Positions 61,698-64,000 of a stretch of DNA of 64,000 nucleotides are shown here, one piece after another (the first letter of the stretch is position 1; every line of letters starts with the position of its first letter). The stretch spans positions 1,860,001-1,924,000 of the forward strand of contig NZ_CP088262.1 of NCBI RefSeq assembly GCF_021117365.1, in the 5' to 3' direction. The DNA comes from Nocardioides sp. cx-173 (lineage in GTDB: Bacteria; Actinomycetota; Actinomycetes; Propionibacteriales; Nocardioidaceae). The translations under genes and the position numbers were made by a program. Under the pieces are notes generated by a model. It was not told the origin of the DNA, did not search any database, and saw only the letters and a list, made by a program, of their open reading frames with translations.

Positions 61698-62542
61698 CGC
61701 GCGTCGGCTTCGTGGGTCTCGGCAACATCGGCAGGCCGATGGCGCTGCGGCTCGCGTCGGGTGCCGACGACCTGCACGTGTACGACGTCGCCCCCGAGCC
61801 CGTCGCCGAGCTGGTCGCCGCGGGGGCCACCGCCGCGGACAGCGTCGCCGGGCTCGCCGGCCGCGTCGAGGTGCTCTGCGTGATGGTCCGCGACGACGAC
61901 CAGGTGGGCGAGGTGCTCGGCGAGGCGATCGCCGCGGCCCGCCCGGGGCTGGTGGTGGCCGTCCACTCCACGGTCGCCCCGCAGACCCCGCGCCGGCTCG
62001 AGGCCGCTGCCTCCCGACACGAGGTCCTGGTGGTCGACGCCCCGGTCAGCGGCGGTGCGATGGGCGCGGCCGACGGGACGCTGGCGATCCTGGTCGGCGG
62101 CTCCGAGGACGCCTACGCCGCCGCGCGCCCGGTCCTGGAGCGCATGGGCTCGCTCGTCGTGCACGCCGGGCCGATCGGCGCGGGCACCCAGATGAAGCTG
62201 GCCCGCAACCTGATGCACTTCGTGGCCTTCACCGCCGCCACCGAGGCGCAGCGGCTGGCTGAGGCGTCCGGGCTCGACCTGCGCACGCTCGGCGAGGTGG
62301 TGCGCCACACCGACGCCGTGACCGGCGGTCCGGGGGCGATCATGCACCGCGACACGGCCGCGCCGATCGCGGAGGGCGACTTCTGGTTCGGCGTCCTCGA
62401 CCACGTCCGCGCGCTCGGCGAGAAGGACCTGCGCCTCGCCACGGACCTCGCCGACCTGCTCGGGGTGGACGTCCCGCTCGCCCGCCTCGCCCTCGACCGC
62501 CTCGGCCCCGGACTCGGCCTCCCACCCCAGGAGCTCTCATGA
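61694..62542 (+). CDS. 3-hydroxyisobutyrate-dehydrogenase-like oxidoreductase (Rv0770-like)
   Basis: A 282-residue beta-hydroxyacid dehydrogenase. The N-terminal GFVGLGNIGRPMA is the dinucleotide fold, DAPVSGGAMGAADG the substrate loop, and GAGTQMKLARNLM contains the catalytic Lys. Its position between the SDR and CMD genes matches Rv0770. Overlaps both neighbours by four bases. Confidence 0.95.
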   Translation: MTRVGFVGLGNIGRPMALRLASGADDLHVYDVAPEPVAELVAAGATAADSVAGLAGRVEVLCVMVRDDDQVGEVLGEAIAAARPGLVVAVHSTVAPQTPRRLEAAASRHEVLVVDAPVSGGAMGAADGTLAILVGGSEDAYAAARPVLERMGSLVVHAGPIGAGTQMKLARNLMHFVAFTAATEAQRLAEASGLDLRTLGEVVRHTDAVTGGPGAIMHRDTAAPIAEGDFWFGVLDHVRALGEKDLRLATDLADLLGVDVPLARLALDRLGPGLGLPPQELS

Positions 62543-62922
62543 GCGGCAAGTTCGACGACCTCCCCGAGCGGCGCCGACGCGGGCTGGAGCGGATGGAGGA
62601 GGTCTACGGCTTCGAGATGACCGACGGCGAGGGTGACTTCTTCGGCTACACCGCCGACCACCTCTTCGCCGACATCTGGGAGCGCCCGGGGCTCACCGAC
62701 CGGGACCGGCGGCTGCTGCTCATCGGGCTGCTGGCCGGCACCGGCGGCGCCGACGTGCTCGGCATCCAGGTCCCGGCCGCCCACGCCAACGGCGAGCTCT
62801 CGGACGCGGAGCTGCGCGAGATCGTGATCTTTCTGTGCCACTACGCCGGCTGGCCCCAGGGCGCCCGGCTCAACTCGATCGTCGAGGAGACGATCGCCAA
62901 GGCCCGCCGGGAGCGGTCGTGA
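62539..62922 (+). CDS. carboxymuconolactone-decarboxylase-family protein (Rv0771-like)
   Basis: A 127-residue all-helical CMD-family protein: RDRRLLLIGLLAGTGGADVLGIQVPAAHANGELSDAELREIVIFLCHYAGWPQGARLNSIVEE. It has a single Cys rather than the CxxC of AhpD-like peroxidases, so decarboxylase-like or unknown chemistry is more likely. It is the penultimate gene of the cluster visible here and corresponds in position to Rv0771. Confidence 0.92.
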   Translation: MSGKFDDLPERRRRGLERMEEVYGFEMTDGEGDFFGYTADHLFADIWERPGLTDRDRRLLLIGLLAGTGGADVLGIQVPAAHANGELSDAELREIVIFLCHYAGWPQGARLNSIVEETIAKARRERS

Positions 62923-64000
62923 GCGACCGGGCCACCCTGGCCGCGCTGCCGCCCGGCGACACGGGCCTCGCCGGCGCCCGGCCGGGCCCCGACCTGGCGG
63001 CGGTGGGCTACACCGAGACCGAGTACGCCGCGTCCGGCACCGCGGTCTCCTACGCCGCCGACGAGCTCGCGCCCGACGGTCGCTGGACGCTGCGCGAGTC
63101 GGGGTCCGCGCCCTACGTCACCCGCGTCGTCGTACGCCGCCCGGATCCCGCCGCCGCGAGCGGGACCCTGGTCGTCGAGTGGCTCAACGTGAGCAGCGGC
63201 AGCGACGTCGCCCCGGGCTGGACGTTCTACGCCGAGGAGGTCGTGCGCCGCGGCCACGCCTATGCCGCGGTGTCCGCGCAGCACGCGGGCGTCGAGGGCG
63301 GCCTGTCCTCGGTCTCGGTCGGCGGCATCGGCAGCCCGGGACTCGGCGGTCGCGACCCGGCCCGATACGGCGCGCTGAGCCACCCCGGCGACGCGTTCGC
63401 CTACGACCTCTTCACCCAGGTGGCCCGCGCCGTGGCCCACGACCTGGGCGCGACGTGCGTGCTCGCGACCGGTGAGTCGCAGTCGGCCTACGCGCTGACG
63501 ACGTACGCCAACGGCGTCCAGCCGCGCGAGGGGCTCTTCGACGGGCTCCTGGTGCACAGCCGCGGGGGAGCGGCGCTGCCCCTGGGGCGGCCCGGTGCCG
63601 GCCTGCCCATGGCCGAGGTCGTCGGCGGCACCCCCACGCGCCTGCGCACCGACCTCGACGTCCCGGTCCTCGTCGTCCAGACCGAGACCGACCTGTTCGG
63701 CCGGCTCGCGTTCCTGCCGGCCCGCCAGCCCGACCACGAGCGGCTGCGCACGTGGGAGCTCGCGGGCACCGCGCACGCCGACAAGCACATGATCGGCGAG
63801 TTCGAGGAGCTCCTGGGCTGCCCGGCGCCGGTCAACCGCGGCCAGCAGGCCTTCGTGCTGCGTGCCGCGCTGCACCACCTGGAGCGCTGGGCACGCCGCG
63901 GCCAGGCGCCACGTCACGCCGACCCGCTCGCCGTCGACGGCGACGGGTTCGTGCTGGACCAGGTCGGCAACGTCCACGGGGGCGTCCGGACGCCCGCGGT
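62919..64000 (+). CDS. alpha/beta-hydrolase-domain protein, 3' end outside window
   Basis: At least 360 residues, still open at base 64000. It belongs to the alpha/beta-hydrolase-domain family with VVEWLNVSSGSDVAPGWTFYAEEVVRRGHAYAAVSAQHAG near residue 88. The nucleophile elbow is ATGESQS with S187; VVQTETDLFGRL may supply the acid and GTAHADKHM the His. The GTG start overlaps the CMD gene by four bases, extending the cyp51 cluster. Its role may be ester or lactone cleavage in the same pathway. Confidence 0.88.
   Translation, partial: MSDRATLAALPPGDTGLAGARPGPDLAAVGYTETEYAASGTAVSYAADELAPDGRWTLRESGSAPYVTRVVVRRPDPAAASGTLVVEWLNVSSGSDVAPGWTFYAEEVVRRGHAYAAVSAQHAGVEGGLSSVSVGGIGSPGLGGRDPARYGALSHPGDAFAYDLFTQVARAVAHDLGATCVLATGESQSAYALTTYANGVQPREGLFDGLLVHSRGGAALPLGRPGAGLPMAEVVGGTPTRLRTDLDVPVLVVQTETDLFGRLAFLPARQPDHERLRTWELAGTAHADKHMIGEFEELLGCPAPVNRGQQAFVLRAALHHLERWARRGQAPRHADPLAVDGDGFVLDQVGNVHGGVRTPA

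Overview
The window is uniformly very GC-rich, with dense, frequently overlapping genes, many GTG starts and actinobacterial families throughout: an ECF sigma/membrane protein pair, a HAAS-domain protein paired with PadR, a high-molecular-weight FabG, an M. tuberculosis-like cyp51 cluster and an actinobacterial LexA box. It is most likely chromosomal DNA of a Nocardioides-like or related actinobacterium; the genus is inference. I found no rRNA, tRNA, CRISPR array, insertion sequence or integrase, and no gene-free stretch longer than 300 bases.

Region 1 (1-25999). After the 3' part of a LuxR-type response regulator comes one long co-directional array for an extracellular contractile injection system (eCIS): a receiver-like small protein, a small beta-rich protein, sheath, tube, gp26-like zinc-ribbon chaperone, proline-rich protein, DUF4255 terminator, AAA+ ATPase, a 1,263-residue DUF4157 protein ending in an HNH-nuclease-like segment, a small protein, tube initiator, LysM-like protein, hub and spike on two separate genes, PAAR tip, gp25-like wedge, two large baseplate J-like proteins, tail protein I, and a DUF6519 beta-helix protein. 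Eleven junctions overlap by 1 or 4 nt, so translation is heavily coupled. No capsid, terminase, lysis or integrase gene is present, which argues against a prophage or R-type tailocin. No separate tape measure is recognisable. The DUF4157 protein is the prime candidate for cargo, and its helical middle could conceivably have a structural role.

Region 2 (26000-41100) holds small regulatory and housekeeping units. These are a TetR/membrane protein divergon with two operator palindromes, PadR plus a HAAS-domain membrane protein, aconitase with palindromes upstream and a strong terminator downstream, a membrane protein/ECF sigma pair, a LysR/SDR divergon, a three-gene unit with two thiamine-linked genes, a HAD hydrolase, a LexA-boxed small gene, a GH18 hydrolase, and a NUDIX/SMP-30 pair.

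Region 3 (41097-54525) contains dxs, a lipoprotein peptidase, a PAC2 protein, two tandem TesB thioesterases, and an htdX-fabG4-fadA2-like fatty-acid set. A TetR regulator next to that set has operator half-sites matching the fabG4/thiolase intergenic region. A DUF222-HNH protein and an ATP-dependent DNA ligase follow.

Region 4 (54603-64000) is one long run whose gene content parallels M. tuberculosis Rv0763c-Rv0771: TetR, P450, SDR, CYP51, 3Fe-4S ferredoxin, NTF2-like protein, aldehyde dehydrogenase, SDR, 3-hydroxyisobutyrate-dehydrogenase-like enzyme, CMD-family protein and an alpha/beta-hydrolase cut by the window end. It looks like a lipid or steroid oxidation module.

Seven genes across the window have a TANNNT hexamer ending 6-7 nt before the start codon and no Shine-Dalgarno site, which suggests leaderless transcripts.
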